From NCBI RefSeq assembly GCF_018138715.1, contig NZ_JAGSHX010000006.1:4898001-4962000 (forward strand): DNA of 64,000 nt, in the 5' to 3' direction. The number at the start of each line of letters is the position of its first letter. Within the stretch, counting starts at the first letter, position 1. Under the pieces are notes generated by a model. The model was not told the DNA's origin, ran no database searches, and was given only the letters and a program-made list of their open reading frames with translations. A program made the translations under genes and the position numbers. This DNA comes from Streptomyces asiaticus. Its GTDB lineage: Bacteria > Actinomycetota > Actinomycetes > Streptomycetales > Streptomycetaceae. Of the stretch, positions 25,061 through 33,549 are shown in pieces.

Positions 25061-25408
25061 TCAGGGGTTGTCGTTGACGGCGATGTTCGCGCACTTGGAG
25101 CCGATGTTGGTGTCGCCCGTCGGGGCGGCGGCGCCGGTGACCAGCGTGATGCCGGTGGCCGTGTCGCAGTCGTTGGCCTGGACGACCGAACCGCTGCTGT
25201 TGGTGAAGTTGACGCAGTCCGAGCCGAGGTTGATGTCGCCGGTGGCTGCGGCGCCGCCGGTGTTGGTGGTGGCACCGGTGGCCGTGTCGCAGTGGTTGAG
25301 CTGCGCGATGAAGTCGTCGTTGTTGTTGGCCAGGGCACCGCCCGCGCCACCGATGACCAGAGCGCCGGCGGCCGCGGTCAGAAGAACTGCCTTCTTGCCG
25401 ATGTTCAC
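25061..25408 (-). CDS. Small secreted protein (paralogue 3)
   Basis: A 115-residue exported protein starting MNIGKKAVLLTAAAGALVIG with cleavage near GALA. The mature core has two cysteine repeats, CDTATGATTNTGG.. with GDINLGSDCVN and CDTATGITLVTGA.. with GDTNIGSKCAN, and lacks the basic tail of paralogue 1. An 85-bp stretch (25204-25288) is identical to 23884-23968, and another of about 47 bp near 25079 matches near 23757, so these two genes arose by recent duplication or exchange sequence. GGAGG precedes the ATG. Confidence 0.75.
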   Translation of the reverse strand: MNIGKKAVLLTAAAGALVIGGAGGALANNNDDFIAQLNHCDTATGATTNTGGAAATGDINLGSDCVNFTNSSGSVVQANDCDTATGITLVTGAAAPTGDTNIGSKCANIAVNDNP

Positions 25409-26047
25409 TTAAATCCTCCGTCTGGGTTGCTCCGCGAATTCACGGACGCATGACACAACGAAGCTCATCAGTTAAGGCTTCGGGCCGCCAGTCAGCTTCA
25501 CCCGTCCGGCATAATGCGGCTCTTCCGGTGCGTGTTATCCGAGAATCCCGCTAAGGGGGACCAATGCGAGCTCCATTTGGCCCAGCGGAATCTGAATCCC
25601 TTTTATGAGGAGGGGGAGGGCGGCTGCCGGGCGGCGGCGGGACGGCCTCCCGGCCGAGGGACGAGGCCGTGGCGCGGCGGTGGGTCCCCGGAGGCTCGAC
25701 TGCCGGCAACGGCCGGACGATGGTTGGGCAACCGCCGGACGATGGCGGTGTGGTGACGGTGTGGTGGCTGGGCCGTGGAGCGCCGATGGCCACGTGGCGG
25801 CCGGAAGACGGCCGGCGGACGGCCTCACGCCGAACGGCCGGGGCCCCTTCCCCCGGCCCCCGCACTTGTTCGACCGGTCGGACGAGTGATACATCCAGGC
25901 TCTACGACGCAGGAGTGAGTGAGGCACAGTCACACCGACAGCTTCGCGGAACAGCAGCGCGGCGCGTGTTCACGCCGCTACGCTAAGTGCGCGAGGTGGT
26001 CGCCCGGGGGGCGCGGCGAATCAACGCCGGGAGGCGGGAGGAGAGAC
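25409..26047. other. Intergenic region of 640 bp without a supported gene
   Basis: It contains GC-rich low-complexity DNA with repeated CCGGACGATGG and GACGGCC motifs. Several open frames exist in both directions but have arginine/proline-biased, repetitive translations and no ribosome-binding sites. The last 150 bp probably hold the promoter of the gene at 26048; AGGAGAGAC directly precedes its ATG. Confidence 0.5.
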
Positions 26048-26818
26048 ATGGGGCACTCACGAGGGGAAGGGACCCCGGCTGAGCTGATGGACGGGCTGCT
26101 CGCCCGTGCGCAGAACGGCTTCGAGATCGGCGAGGCGGTGCTGGCCCAGGCGCGGAGCGCCCTGATGCACCAGTCCGAGCTGCGGTCCTGTCGACAGTGC
26201 AATGAGCGGTGCGGCCAGCTCGGTTACAGCACCTATCGGCATGTCTTCCTGCTCCCCGACGGCAGCAGCCTGCTGCTGTGGGAACTGGAGCACAACACGG
26301 GCGAGGGCGGCCGCCCGCTGTACGAGCTCTACGCGGACGAGGACGCCCTGGCGCTGGCCGAGCGCCGCGTCCACGAGCGCCTCGGCGGCGCCCGCTGGGA
26401 GGAGCTCGACGGGTTACCGCTGTGGCTCCCGGACCAGCTGCTGCACACGGCCGAGCCGGTGGAGAGCTCCCGTGCGTATGTGGCCGACAACTCGGCCGAC
26501 CACGCCCGTCGCGTCCTGCGCCGCGCGGAGAACCCCGACCGCCCGGGCGAGGACACCGAGCGGCTGCTGGCCACCGCGTTCGCCCATGACATCGCCCTCG
26601 CGCCCAAGCCCCGGCGCCGCTCCGGCGGTCCCGACGCGACCTGGTGCCGCTTCTATGAGCACGCCTTCCTTCTCGCCGGAGGGGACGAGATCGTGCTGTG
26701 GGAGCTGGAGCACAACCTGACCCGGGACGGCCGGCTGGTGTGCGAGGTGTACCTCGACGAGGTCTCGGCGGAGCTCGCGGCGGACCGCCACGCCCGCGCG
26801 CTGGGCGTCGACCTCTGA
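26048..26818 (+). CDS. DUF6227 family protein
   Basis: A 256-residue soluble protein that resembles the Streptomyces DUF6227 family. It is built from two similar halves: YRHVFLLPDGSSLLLWELEH (about residues 61-80), followed by a Y/E/D-rich strand and AERRVHERLG, corresponds to YEHAFLLAGGDEIVLWELEH near the end, followed by VYLDE and ADRHARALG. An N-terminal helix and a CRQC motif precede the first half. AGGAGAGAC lies before the ATG. The function is unknown; the duplicated WELEHN core suggests a ligand-binding or dimer-like fold within one chain. Confidence 0.75.
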   Translation: MGHSRGEGTPAELMDGLLARAQNGFEIGEAVLAQARSALMHQSELRSCRQCNERCGQLGYSTYRHVFLLPDGSSLLLWELEHNTGEGGRPLYELYADEDALALAERRVHERLGGARWEELDGLPLWLPDQLLHTAEPVESSRAYVADNSADHARRVLRRAENPDRPGEDTERLLATAFAHDIALAPKPRRRSGGPDATWCRFYEHAFLLAGGDEIVLWELEHNLTRDGRLVCEVYLDEVSAELAADRHARALGVDL

Positions 26819-26933
26819 CGTACGCGCTATCTGACGCTCCCCATCCCATCCTTCCCATCCCCACCCGTCCAGCACCCGCTTGGCCGACACCGGCTCGCCT
26901 GGTGGCCCGTCAGCCGGAAGCCTGGTGACGACG

Positions 26934-27050
26934 GTGACCCCGTGACGCCGTGACGACGGTGCCGCCGTGATGCCGTGACGACGGTGCCGCCGTGGCGCCG
27001 TGGCGCCGTGACGGCGTGACGGCGTGACGGCGGCGGGACGCTGTGACGGC
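26934..27050. repeat. Tandem repeats of GTGACGGCG type
   Basis: Units of 8-17 bp (GTGACGACGGTGCCGCC, GTGGCGCC, GTGACGGC) run head to tail directly upstream of the phosphatase gene. They create many false GTG starts. Confidence 0.8.
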
Positions 27051-27084
27051 GGCGGGACGCGGACCAGGGAAGCGAGAGAAGCCG

Positions 27085-28500
27085 GTGCGGGTGCGAGGGA
27101 GCAGGGCTCGTACGGGCGCCCGTACGGAGGGCGGTACGGAGCGGCGTACGGCCTGGCCCCGGCTGACCCGCCCGCTCGCCCGCCGCCGCCCCACCACCCG
27201 CGTCCGTACGCTCATCGACACCGGCGCCGCGGCCGGTGCCGCCACCGACGCGTCCGCCGGGCCCACCGCGGGGCCCGCGCCGGCCGATGAGAGCGGTAAG
27301 GAGCCCCCGGGCCGCCGTATGGCCCGCTGGGTCCCCGCCGTCCTCGTCCTCGGCGGCATCGCCTTCGACCTGGCCGCCCCACCCGGCTACACCGCTTCGC
27401 CGTTCTTCGCCGCCGCCCCTTTGGTCGCCGCGGCGCTCTTACCGTTGCGTCAGACCATCGTCACGGCCGTCGTCGCCGTCCTCACCACCTGTCTGCTGGC
27501 GGAGTTGCACGGGGTCAGGGACCCGACCCAGGCGGCCACCGAGATCATCACGGTGGCGACCGTGACCGTGCTGGCGGTGGTGATCAACCGCGTCGTACGC
27601 CGCAGCCACCACCGGCTCGCCTCGGCGCGCGGTGTCGCGGAGGCGGCCCAGCGCGCCGTCCTGCCCGCGCCGCCCGCCCGGCTCGCCGGGCTGGAGATCG
27701 CCGCGCGCTACGTACCGGCGGAGAAGTACGCGGCGATCGGCGGTGATCTGTACGCGGTCCAGGACACCCCGCACGGTGTACGGCTGATCGTAGGGGACGT
27801 ACGCGGCAAGGGGCTGGGGGCCGTGGAGGTCGTGGCGATCCTCCTGGGCTGCTTCCGGGAGGCCGCGGAGCAGGAGACGACCCTGGAGGCGCTCGTGGGT
27901 CGCCTGGAGCGGGCGTTGCGGCGCGAGGGCGCCCGGCGGGCCGACCTGGAGGTGGCCGAGGGGTTCACGACGGCCGTGGTGGCCGAAATTCCCCGTGGCT
28001 CCTCCACCCTGCGGCTGATCAACCGCGGCCATCCGGCGCCGTTGCTCCTGGAGGAGGGCGGCGCGGTGCGCGCCCTGGAGCCGGAGGCGTCGGCGCTGCC
28101 GGTGGGGATGGGGGAGTTGGCGGGTTGGCCGGACCGGGTGATGGAGCTGCCGTTCGCGGAGGGCGAGACGCTGCTGCTGTTCACGGACGGGGTCACGGAG
28201 GCCCGGGACCGCCATGGCGAGTTCTATGACCCGGAGGAGCGACTGCGCGGCCGCCGCTTCGCCGGTCCGCAGGAGCTGCTGGACGTGTTGGTGGCCGATG
28301 TCGAGCGCCATACGGGTGGCGGCACGTCGGACGACATGGCGCTGCTGGCGGTCCGTCGGACCCGGGCCCGCGGCAATGGACGGGACAACGGGCGCAACGG
28401 GCGGGACAACGGGGACAACGGGGACAACGGGGACAACGGGCGGGGCAACGGGCGAGAGGACGGTGGGGGCAACGACAGGCCGAACCCCGCGCCCTCCTAG
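27085..28500 (+). CDS. Membrane-bound SpoIIE/PP2C-type serine phosphatase
   Basis: A protein of about 471 residues. After a basic N-terminus there are about four membrane helices (RWVPAVLVLGGIAFDLAA to TVLAVVINRVV), then a short linker and a PPM/SpoIIE phosphatase domain. Metal-site motifs are visible: IGGDLYAV, VGDVRGKG, LLFTDGVTEARD and SDDMALLAV. The C-terminus is a disordered NGRDNG/DNGDNG repeat encoded by a microsatellite. Such phosphatases dephosphorylate anti-anti-sigma factors. The start is uncertain: the upstream GTG codons lie in tandem repeats, so I chose GTG 27085 behind GAGAGAAG. There is no adjacent STAS protein. Confidence 0.85.
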   Translation: MRVRGSRARTGARTEGGTERRTAWPRLTRPLARRRPTTRVRTLIDTGAAAGAATDASAGPTAGPAPADESGKEPPGRRMARWVPAVLVLGGIAFDLAAPPGYTASPFFAAAPLVAAALLPLRQTIVTAVVAVLTTCLLAELHGVRDPTQAATEIITVATVTVLAVVINRVVRRSHHRLASARGVAEAAQRAVLPAPPARLAGLEIAARYVPAEKYAAIGGDLYAVQDTPHGVRLIVGDVRGKGLGAVEVVAILLGCFREAAEQETTLEALVGRLERALRREGARRADLEVAEGFTTAVVAEIPRGSSTLRLINRGHPAPLLLEEGGAVRALEPEASALPVGMGELAGWPDRVMELPFAEGETLLLFTDGVTEARDRHGEFYDPEERLRGRRFAGPQELLDVLVADVERHTGGGTSDDMALLAVRRTRARGNGRDNGRNGRDNGDNGDNGDNGRGNGREDGGGNDRPNPAPS

Positions 28501-28754
28501 CCGACCGGCCAGCCGCACCCCGGCGCCCGCACCGCACACCCTGCGTAACCAACCGAGCCCCCTCCGCATAACAATTGACGCACGATCGATCCGTATGCGG
28601 TTTTGCCAACTCTTGCCCCGCGCGTCGGCTCGCCCCTATTTGTCCCTCCTTGGGCGCTAAGTTCATGCCAAAGGTGCGCGGATTCCTCGGAACAGCTTGG
28701 AATCACCTCGCGCTCTCTATTAACGTTCGATAACGCAGCGCGGTCGTTACAACC

Positions 28755-28936
28755 GTCGCAAGGGCGGCACCGTGCGCCGTCGCCGAATCCCGTACGCACA
28801 GCGGCAGCACCGCACCACCAGCAGCACCAGGGAACCGGGGAACCAACACCTTGGGGTGAATCGGGTCGAACCTGACCCGTAGGAGACCTTCCTGCTCCGA
28901 ACCCGTCAGCTAACCCGGTAGGCGAGAGGGAAGGAA
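28755..28936 (+). promoter_or_regulatory. c-di-AMP riboswitch (ydaO-yuaA class)
   Basis: The leader contains the conserved blocks of this riboswitch: GGGGAACC near 28837, GGGGTGAATCGGGTCGAACC (28853-28872), GTAGGAGACCTTCCTGCTCC and finally CGAACCCGTCAGCTAACCCG followed by GTAGGCGAGAGGGAAGGAAAG. In Streptomyces this class sits upstream of cell-wall hydrolase genes (rpfA and NlpC/P60 or M23 peptidases), and high c-di-AMP turns expression off. Here it precedes an M23 peptidase, which fits. The boundaries are approximate. Confidence 0.9.
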
Positions 28937-28950
28937 AGGAGTGCGCCTCC

Positions 28951-30180
28951 GTGGCGTCCAACAGGTCTGTCCTGGCCGAGGCCCCGTATCGCACACGGGG
29001 AGGCGGTTTGGGGACCGCCACCGCCTACGGCCCCGGCTTCGACGCCGGTGGCGGGATGAGTTCAGGGGGCGGCCGATTCGCCCCCGACGACCCTTACGGT
29101 TTCGCCCCCGACGACCGCTACGCGGATGAGGGCGCCTCCGAGGGCCCGGAGGCCGGATTCGAGGCTGAGACCTGGGAGGAGTGGAACCCCACCGAGGAGT
29201 CCATCGCTCCCGTACGCGGCCGGCACCGCGTGGCCAAGCAGCGCGGCGGAACCATGGCGCGCAGCGGCGCCGTCCTCGGGGTCGGCGTGATCGCGGCGGT
29301 CGGTGCGGGCGGTATGGCCAGCGCCAAGGACCGTCCCGCGCTCCCCATATCCATGCCGGACCTCGGCCATGTCGCCGATCAGGTCAAGGCCAGCCTGCCC
29401 GCCGCCAAGGACCTGCCGGGCATCGGCTCCTGGGCGTCGGACGACAGCAGCGGCGCGCAGACCGCCGCAGCCCCGCTCTCCCAGGCCGGTCTGACCAGCG
29501 AGGACGAGCAGCGCGGCACCACCGACGCGGGCGAGGCGCTCCGCGCCCGCATCCTCCAGCAGGCCGAGAATCAGCAGAACGCGGCGGACGAGGACAGCCG
29601 CACCGCCGCGGCGCAGGCCGCCGCCAAGGAGGCCAGGGCCGCCGCGGGCAAGTCCGCCGACCAGGCCGCGGAGGCGGCCGCCAAGCGGAAGGCCAAGGCC
29701 GAGGCGGAGAAGCGGGCCGCCGAGCAGCGGGCGAAGGAGGCGGCCGAGAAGAAGGCCGCGGCCGAGCGCCAGGCCAGGCTCGCCGCCCAGTACACCCTCC
29801 CCGTCGCCTCGTACACCCTGACCGCCAGCTTCGGCCAGGCGGGCGACATATGGTCGGCCGACCACACGGGCCAGGACTTCGCCGCCCCGACCGGCACCCC
29901 GGTCAAGGCGTTGCACGGCGGCACCATCACCCAGGCGGGCTGGGCCGGCTCGTACGGCTACCGCATCGTGCTGACCATGAGCGACGGCACCGAGCTCTGG
30001 TTCTGCCACCTGTCCTCGATGGTGGTCACCTCCGGCAAGGTGTCGACGGGCGATGTCATCGCCCGCGTCGGCGCCACCGGCAATGTGACCGGTCCGCACC
30101 TCCACCTCGAGGTCCGGCCGGGCGGCGGCTCGCCGATCGACCCGATGCCCTGGCTGCGCCAGCACGGGCTGAACCCCTGA
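28951..30180 (+). CDS. M23 family metallopeptidase under riboswitch control
   Basis: A 409-residue protein starting at GTG 28951, behind AAGGAAAGGAG at the end of the riboswitch. The long N-terminal cytoplasmic part is followed by one membrane or signal segment (ARSGAVLGVGVIAAVGAGGM, about residues 101-120), then an Ala/Lys/Glu coiled-coil domain (about 190-275), and a C-terminal LytM/M23 domain with zinc motifs SADHTGQDF and HLHLEV and an intermediate WFCHL. It probably cleaves peptidoglycan cross-links or regulates a hydrolase outside the membrane. The long pre-signal region is typical of the Streptomyces c-di-AMP-controlled homologues. Confidence 0.92.
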   Translation: MASNRSVLAEAPYRTRGGGLGTATAYGPGFDAGGGMSSGGGRFAPDDPYGFAPDDRYADEGASEGPEAGFEAETWEEWNPTEESIAPVRGRHRVAKQRGGTMARSGAVLGVGVIAAVGAGGMASAKDRPALPISMPDLGHVADQVKASLPAAKDLPGIGSWASDDSSGAQTAAAPLSQAGLTSEDEQRGTTDAGEALRARILQQAENQQNAADEDSRTAAAQAAAKEARAAAGKSADQAAEAAAKRKAKAEAEKRAAEQRAKEAAEKKAAAERQARLAAQYTLPVASYTLTASFGQAGDIWSADHTGQDFAAPTGTPVKALHGGTITQAGWAGSYGYRIVLTMSDGTELWFCHLSSMVVTSGKVSTGDVIARVGATGNVTGPHLHLEVRPGGGSPIDPMPWLRQHGLNP

Positions 30181-30184
30181 TACC

Positions 30185-30230
30185 CCGGCGGCCCTGGCGC
30201 TCTCTCCCCCCTTGACGCCAGGGCCGCCGG
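30185..30230 (+). terminator. Terminator of the M23 peptidase gene
   Basis: A perfect 15-bp stem CCGGCGGCCCTGGCG / CGCCAGGGCCGCCGG (30185-30199, 30216-30230) begins 5 bp after the stop codon. Confidence 0.85.
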
Positions 30231-30367
30231 TTCAGGTGCCGGTGGGGCTTTACGTCTCAACAAGGCTTCCCGTCCCGACGGGGCCGTCCCTCAGGAACGC
30301 ACGCGGGAACAACGGGCTGGAACAACGGGCTGGAACAACCCCGCCCAGCCAACCGTTGGAAAGACGT

Positions 30368-31312
30368 ATGGCTGACAACACACAGAAGATCGGTGATCTG
30401 TCCATCTTCCCGCTCTCCCTCGGCGGGAACGTCTTCGGCTGGACCGCGAACGAGGCCGAGTCCTTCCGAGTGCTCGACGCCTACGTGGCGGCGGGCGGCA
30501 ACTTCATCGACACCGCCGATGTCTACTCCGCCTGGGTACCGGGCAACGAGGGCGGCGAGTCCGAGACCATCCTCGGCAACTGGTTCGCCTCCCGCGGCAA
30601 CCGCTCCGACATCGTCCTCGCCACCAAGGTGGGCGGCGGCGTCCCGGAGCCGCGCGGGCTGACCTCGTCCGCCATCAAATCGGGCGTCGAGGAGTCCCTC
30701 CAGCGGCTGCGCACCGACTACATCGACCTCTACTACACCCACTACGACGACCCGTCGGTGTCGGTGGAGGAGATCATCACCACCCTGGACGAGCTGGTCC
30801 GGGAGGGCAAGGTCCGCGAGATCGCCGCCTCCAACGTCGGCGCGGACCGCCTGGAGGCCCAGTTGACCTTCTCCACCCGGGAGAACCTGGCCCGCTACGT
30901 CGCCCTCCAGCCGCACTACAACCTGGTCTCGCGCGACACCTTCGAGGGCGAGCTGTCCGAGGTCGCCGCCCGCCACGACCTGGCGACGATCCCGTACTAC
31001 TCCCTGGCGTCCGGTTTCCTCACCGGCAAGTACCGCCCGGGCACGGCCGTCGACAGCCCCCGCTCCACGGGCGCGGCCAAGCACCTGGAGACCGAGCGCG
31101 GCCAGAAGGTCCTCGCCGCCCTGGACGACGTCGCCGCCAACCACCGCACCGAGCCCGCCACGGTCGCCCTGGCCTGGCTCCTCGCCCAGCCCACGGTCGT
31201 GGCCCCCCTGGCCAGCGCCAGCTCCACCGACCAGCTCCCCGCCCTCCTGGCCTCGATCGACCTCAAGCTGACCCAGCCGGAACTGGACCTGCTGACGTCG
31301 GCGTCGGACTGA
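30368..31312 (+). CDS. Aldo/keto reductase
   Basis: A 314-residue NADPH-dependent aldo/keto reductase of the YdhF/Tas-like group. The catalytic tetrad is visible: Asp and Tyr in FIDTADVYS, Lys in LATKVGG and His in YYTHYDD. NADP-binding elements towards the C-terminus include VALAWLLAQP and SASSTDQL. The ATG at 30368 (MADNTQKIG) is downstream of a weak GGAAAGACGT site. There are no operon partners. The natural substrate is unknown. Confidence 0.9.
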   Translation: MADNTQKIGDLSIFPLSLGGNVFGWTANEAESFRVLDAYVAAGGNFIDTADVYSAWVPGNEGGESETILGNWFASRGNRSDIVLATKVGGGVPEPRGLTSSAIKSGVEESLQRLRTDYIDLYYTHYDDPSVSVEEIITTLDELVREGKVREIAASNVGADRLEAQLTFSTRENLARYVALQPHYNLVSRDTFEGELSEVAARHDLATIPYYSLASGFLTGKYRPGTAVDSPRSTGAAKHLETERGQKVLAALDDVAANHRTEPATVALAWLLAQPTVVAPLASASSTDQLPALLASIDLKLTQPELDLLTSASD

Positions 31313-31486
31313 CGGGAAGACGGCGGACGGGGCGCGGTAAGGACTGAGCGGAAGACGGCGGGGCGGGGGCCGTAAGGACTGAGCGGAAGACGGCGGGGCA
31401 CCGTAGAACGGCGGGCGGGCAACAAGCCCCGCCCGCCTGAGCCCCCCCGCACGAACGCGAACCGCTCCATACGGCCCAGGGACCCC

Positions 31487-31786
31487 CTACCGCCGATCGG
31501 CGAGAGCCCAGGACGCGAGGGCGACGCCACCGGCGACGGCGAAGACGGACGGCCAGGCCCCGATCTTCTTCGCCAGCGGATGCGACCCGGCGAACGCGGC
31601 GACGTACGCCGCACTGAGCGCGGCGGCGGTCCCGTTCCCCGCCTTCTCCCGCCACCCCCGAGCGGCCACCGCCCCCGCAGCCGCGAGGGCAACCCCACCC
31701 AAGGGCCGCCTCTTGGTCCACCGAGCCACCGAATACCCCCCAACCAACCCACCCGCAGCCACAACCCCCGCCGGCACTCCAGCCAT
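31487..31786 (-). CDS. Small conserved-looking membrane protein
   Basis: A 99-residue protein with three or four short hydrophobic segments rich in Ala, Gly and Val (GVVAAGGLVGGYSVA, LGGVALAAAGAVAARG, ALSAAYVAAFAG, SVFAVAGGVALASWAL). The ATG at 31786 (MAGVPAG) sits behind GGGAGG at a proper distance; two further in-frame starts lie just upstream. No catalytic motif is present. It is convergent with the aldo/keto reductase gene, and the gap between them contains a few copies of a GACTGAGCGGAAGACGGCGG repeat. Confidence 0.65.
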   Translation of the reverse strand: MAGVPAGVVAAGGLVGGYSVARWTKRRPLGGVALAAAGAVAARGWREKAGNGTAAALSAAYVAAFAGSHPLAKKIGAWPSVFAVAGGVALASWALADRR

Positions 31787-31860
31787 CCCCATACCTCCCA
31801 CGTGAAGGATCTCCTCGCCCCGACCCTACGCAGCAGACACGGGGAACCGTTGCCGGCCCG

Positions 31861-32169
31861 TCAGCCTTCCTCCACGAGCCCCGCATTCAAGGCCCGCATC
31901 CAGAGACGGTCCCGCCATTCATTGGCGTCCGGCTCGGGCTTGACGGTGATGACGGGGTTCGGACCCGTCTCGACGAGGTGCAGCAGCGTCCAGGCGACGC
32001 CATGGCAATCGTCCGGCCCAAAGCAGTCGGTCAGAGCCCTGGCCTCCTCGGCCGTGACCGGTCTCGGGATCGCATCAAGCTGCTCGACGCGCCTGTCGAT
32101 CTCTTCTCCACTCGCCCCCTCATCGGGAAGCGGCCCATCGGCAACGAATGCCCGCACCTCGGCTCTCAT
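31861..32169 (-). CDS. Hypothetical acidic protein
   Basis: A 102-residue acidic, soluble protein (MRAEVRAFVADGPLPDE...). It contains IDRRVEQLDAIPRPVTAEEA followed by RALTDCFGPDDC, then HGVAWTLLHLVETGPN and a C-terminal NEWRDRLWMRALNAG. Similar small proteins occur beside toxin or regulatory loci in Streptomyces and often act as immunity-like or accessory proteins, but I do not recognise a family. ATG 32169 follows GGGG; alternative GTG and TTG starts lie 8-12 codons upstream. Confidence 0.5.
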   Translation of the reverse strand: MRAEVRAFVADGPLPDEGASGEEIDRRVEQLDAIPRPVTAEEARALTDCFGPDDCHGVAWTLLHLVETGPNPVITVKPEPDANEWRDRLWMRALNAGLVEEG

Positions 32170-32271
32170 CCCCGAATGATCGTCCGCAGCCACTGCCGTG
32201 GGCAAGCGGCTTTGTTAGGGCAGCCAGATCGACGTACGAAGGAGACGGTCAGATCTTCGCGGAAACGGGCC

Positions 32272-32481
32272 TCAACCCAACTGCCCATCCCGCAAGGCCG
32301 TCACAAAGTCCGTCCACGCCCGGTGCGAGAACCCGATCACGAGCCCGCCCGGATCCTTGGAGTCCCGCACGACGGTCGAACCCGGACGGAAAGCAGCTTC
32401 GACACATTCGGTGTTGCCAGCACCGCTGTAGGAGGACTTGAACCAGCCACCGTCTCTGTCGGATATGCAGGGCTCGCGCAT
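32272..32481 (-). CDS. DUF397 domain-containing protein
   Basis: A 69-residue DUF397 protein with the family's hallmark WFKSSYSGAGNTECVEAAF, VVRDSKDPGG and the closing WTDFVTALRDGQLG. In Streptomyces these small proteins are partners of the HTH regulator encoded directly upstream, in pairs related to BldB/WhiJ-type and Scr1-type loci. The start ATG overlaps the stop of the regulator (ATGA at 32478-32481), showing translational coupling. Confidence 0.9.
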   Translation of the reverse strand: MREPCISDRDGGWFKSSYSGAGNTECVEAAFRPGSTVVRDSKDPGGLVIGFSHRAWTDFVTALRDGQLG

Positions 32482-33326
32482 CAGATCTCCTCACGGACGC
32501 GTTCGATGAGGGCGGAGGACGAGGCCATGTCCAGCGCCTGAGCGCGAAGGTAGTCGAACGCGACCCGGTAGCGCTCCAGTTCCTCGTCCTTCTCCATGAA
32601 GAGCGAGCCGACGTGGATGTCGACGTACACGACGTCCAGTGAGGGCTCGGCACCCCCGAGGATCACGAAGCTCCCCATGGCCGCTGAGTGCGCGCCCTTG
32701 GCGAACGGCAGCACCTGAAGCGTGATGTCAGGCGACTCGTTGGCGCGCAACAAGTGCCCCAGTTGCTCCCGCATCACCTCACGCGAACCGACCACGCGCC
32801 GGATCACGGACTCATCGAGGATGGCCCACAGGTGTGGTGGCTTCGGTCGGCCCAGAATCTCCTGCCGCTTCATCCGGAGGTCGACCAGCCGCTCGACCTC
32901 CTCCGCGGACAGCCTCATCTCCGACGCGTGTTGCACCGCTTCCGTATAGCCGCGAGTCTGCAGAAGCCCCGGCACGTACAGGCAGGCGAAGTGATCCTCC
33001 CGAGCCGCCTCGTCCTCCAACGTGAACAGCAGGTTCATGCTCTCCGGCAAGGAATCCGCGAAGGAGGTCCACCACCCCTGGCGCTTCGCGTCCTTGGCCA
33101 GGCCGACCACGGCCTTCCGCTCCGCCTCACTCGCTCCGTACTCACGGCACAACGCGTCCACGATGGGCCACTTCACAGGCCCTTCCTGCGTCTCGTACCG
33201 GCTGACGGTCGCCTTCGAAACCCCGACGAGGCGACCTGCCTCCTCCAGCGTCATCCCCTTACGGGCTCGGAGCTTGCGCATCATGACGCCGAGCTGTCGT
33301 CGACGAGTAGTGGCCCGCACCGGCAT
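32481..33326 (-). CDS. XRE-family regulator with DUF5753 domain
   Basis: A 281-residue protein of the WhiJ-like/Scr1 family. The N-terminal helix-turn-helix is RKGMTLEEAGRLVGVSKATV followed by SRYE (about residues 22-45). The remaining 200 residues form the DUF5753 sensor-like domain, with FACLYVPGLLQTRGYTEAV and ILDESVIRRVVGS as typical stretches and VDIHVGSLFMEKDEELERYR near the end. It forms an operon with the DUF397 gene. Such pairs are abundant in Streptomyces and modulate development or antibiotic production, often repressing until the partner relieves them. The divergent gene at 33550 shares its upstream region. Confidence 0.9.
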   Translation of the reverse strand: MPVRATTRRRQLGVMMRKLRARKGMTLEEAGRLVGVSKATVSRYETQEGPVKWPIVDALCREYGASEAERKAVVGLAKDAKRQGWWTSFADSLPESMNLLFTLEDEAAREDHFACLYVPGLLQTRGYTEAVQHASEMRLSAEEVERLVDLRMKRQEILGRPKPPHLWAILDESVIRRVVGSREVMREQLGHLLRANESPDITLQVLPFAKGAHSAAMGSFVILGGAEPSLDVVYVDIHVGSLFMEKDEELERYRVAFDYLRAQALDMASSSALIERVREEI

Positions 33327-33434
33327 GACGACTACCTCTTCCTTCTGAGCTGACCCGTGACGGAGATCAGCGACAACAAGGCTATGGGCGCCGGAAGTTG
33401 GCAGACCACCAGATTCACTCTTCCGAGATTCTGT

Positions 33435-33459
33435 GAGAAGTTACATGGCGAGACTTCTC
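33435..33459. promoter_or_regulatory. Inverted repeat GAGAAGT-N11-ACTTCTC
   Basis: Perfect 7-bp arms lie in the 223-bp gap between the divergent XRE gene and the RsbW-like gene, about 90 bp upstream of the latter. It could be an operator of the XRE/DUF397 pair. WhiJ-type regulators act on the divergent ATPase gene in similar arrangements, so the location is plausible. Confidence 0.4.
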
Positions 33460-33549
33460 GGTGCCATACTCGCACCAGCGAGGCTACGCAGCGCAGTCGT
33501 ACGGACACGGCTGGGTGCAGCGCTGACGTAGCGCCCAAGGAGTGTGGCC

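Noticed and set aside
25535..25933. Genes in the 25.4-26.0 kb gap
   Set aside because: Frames on both strands are repetitive and overlap each other; none has a ribosome-binding site or known motif.
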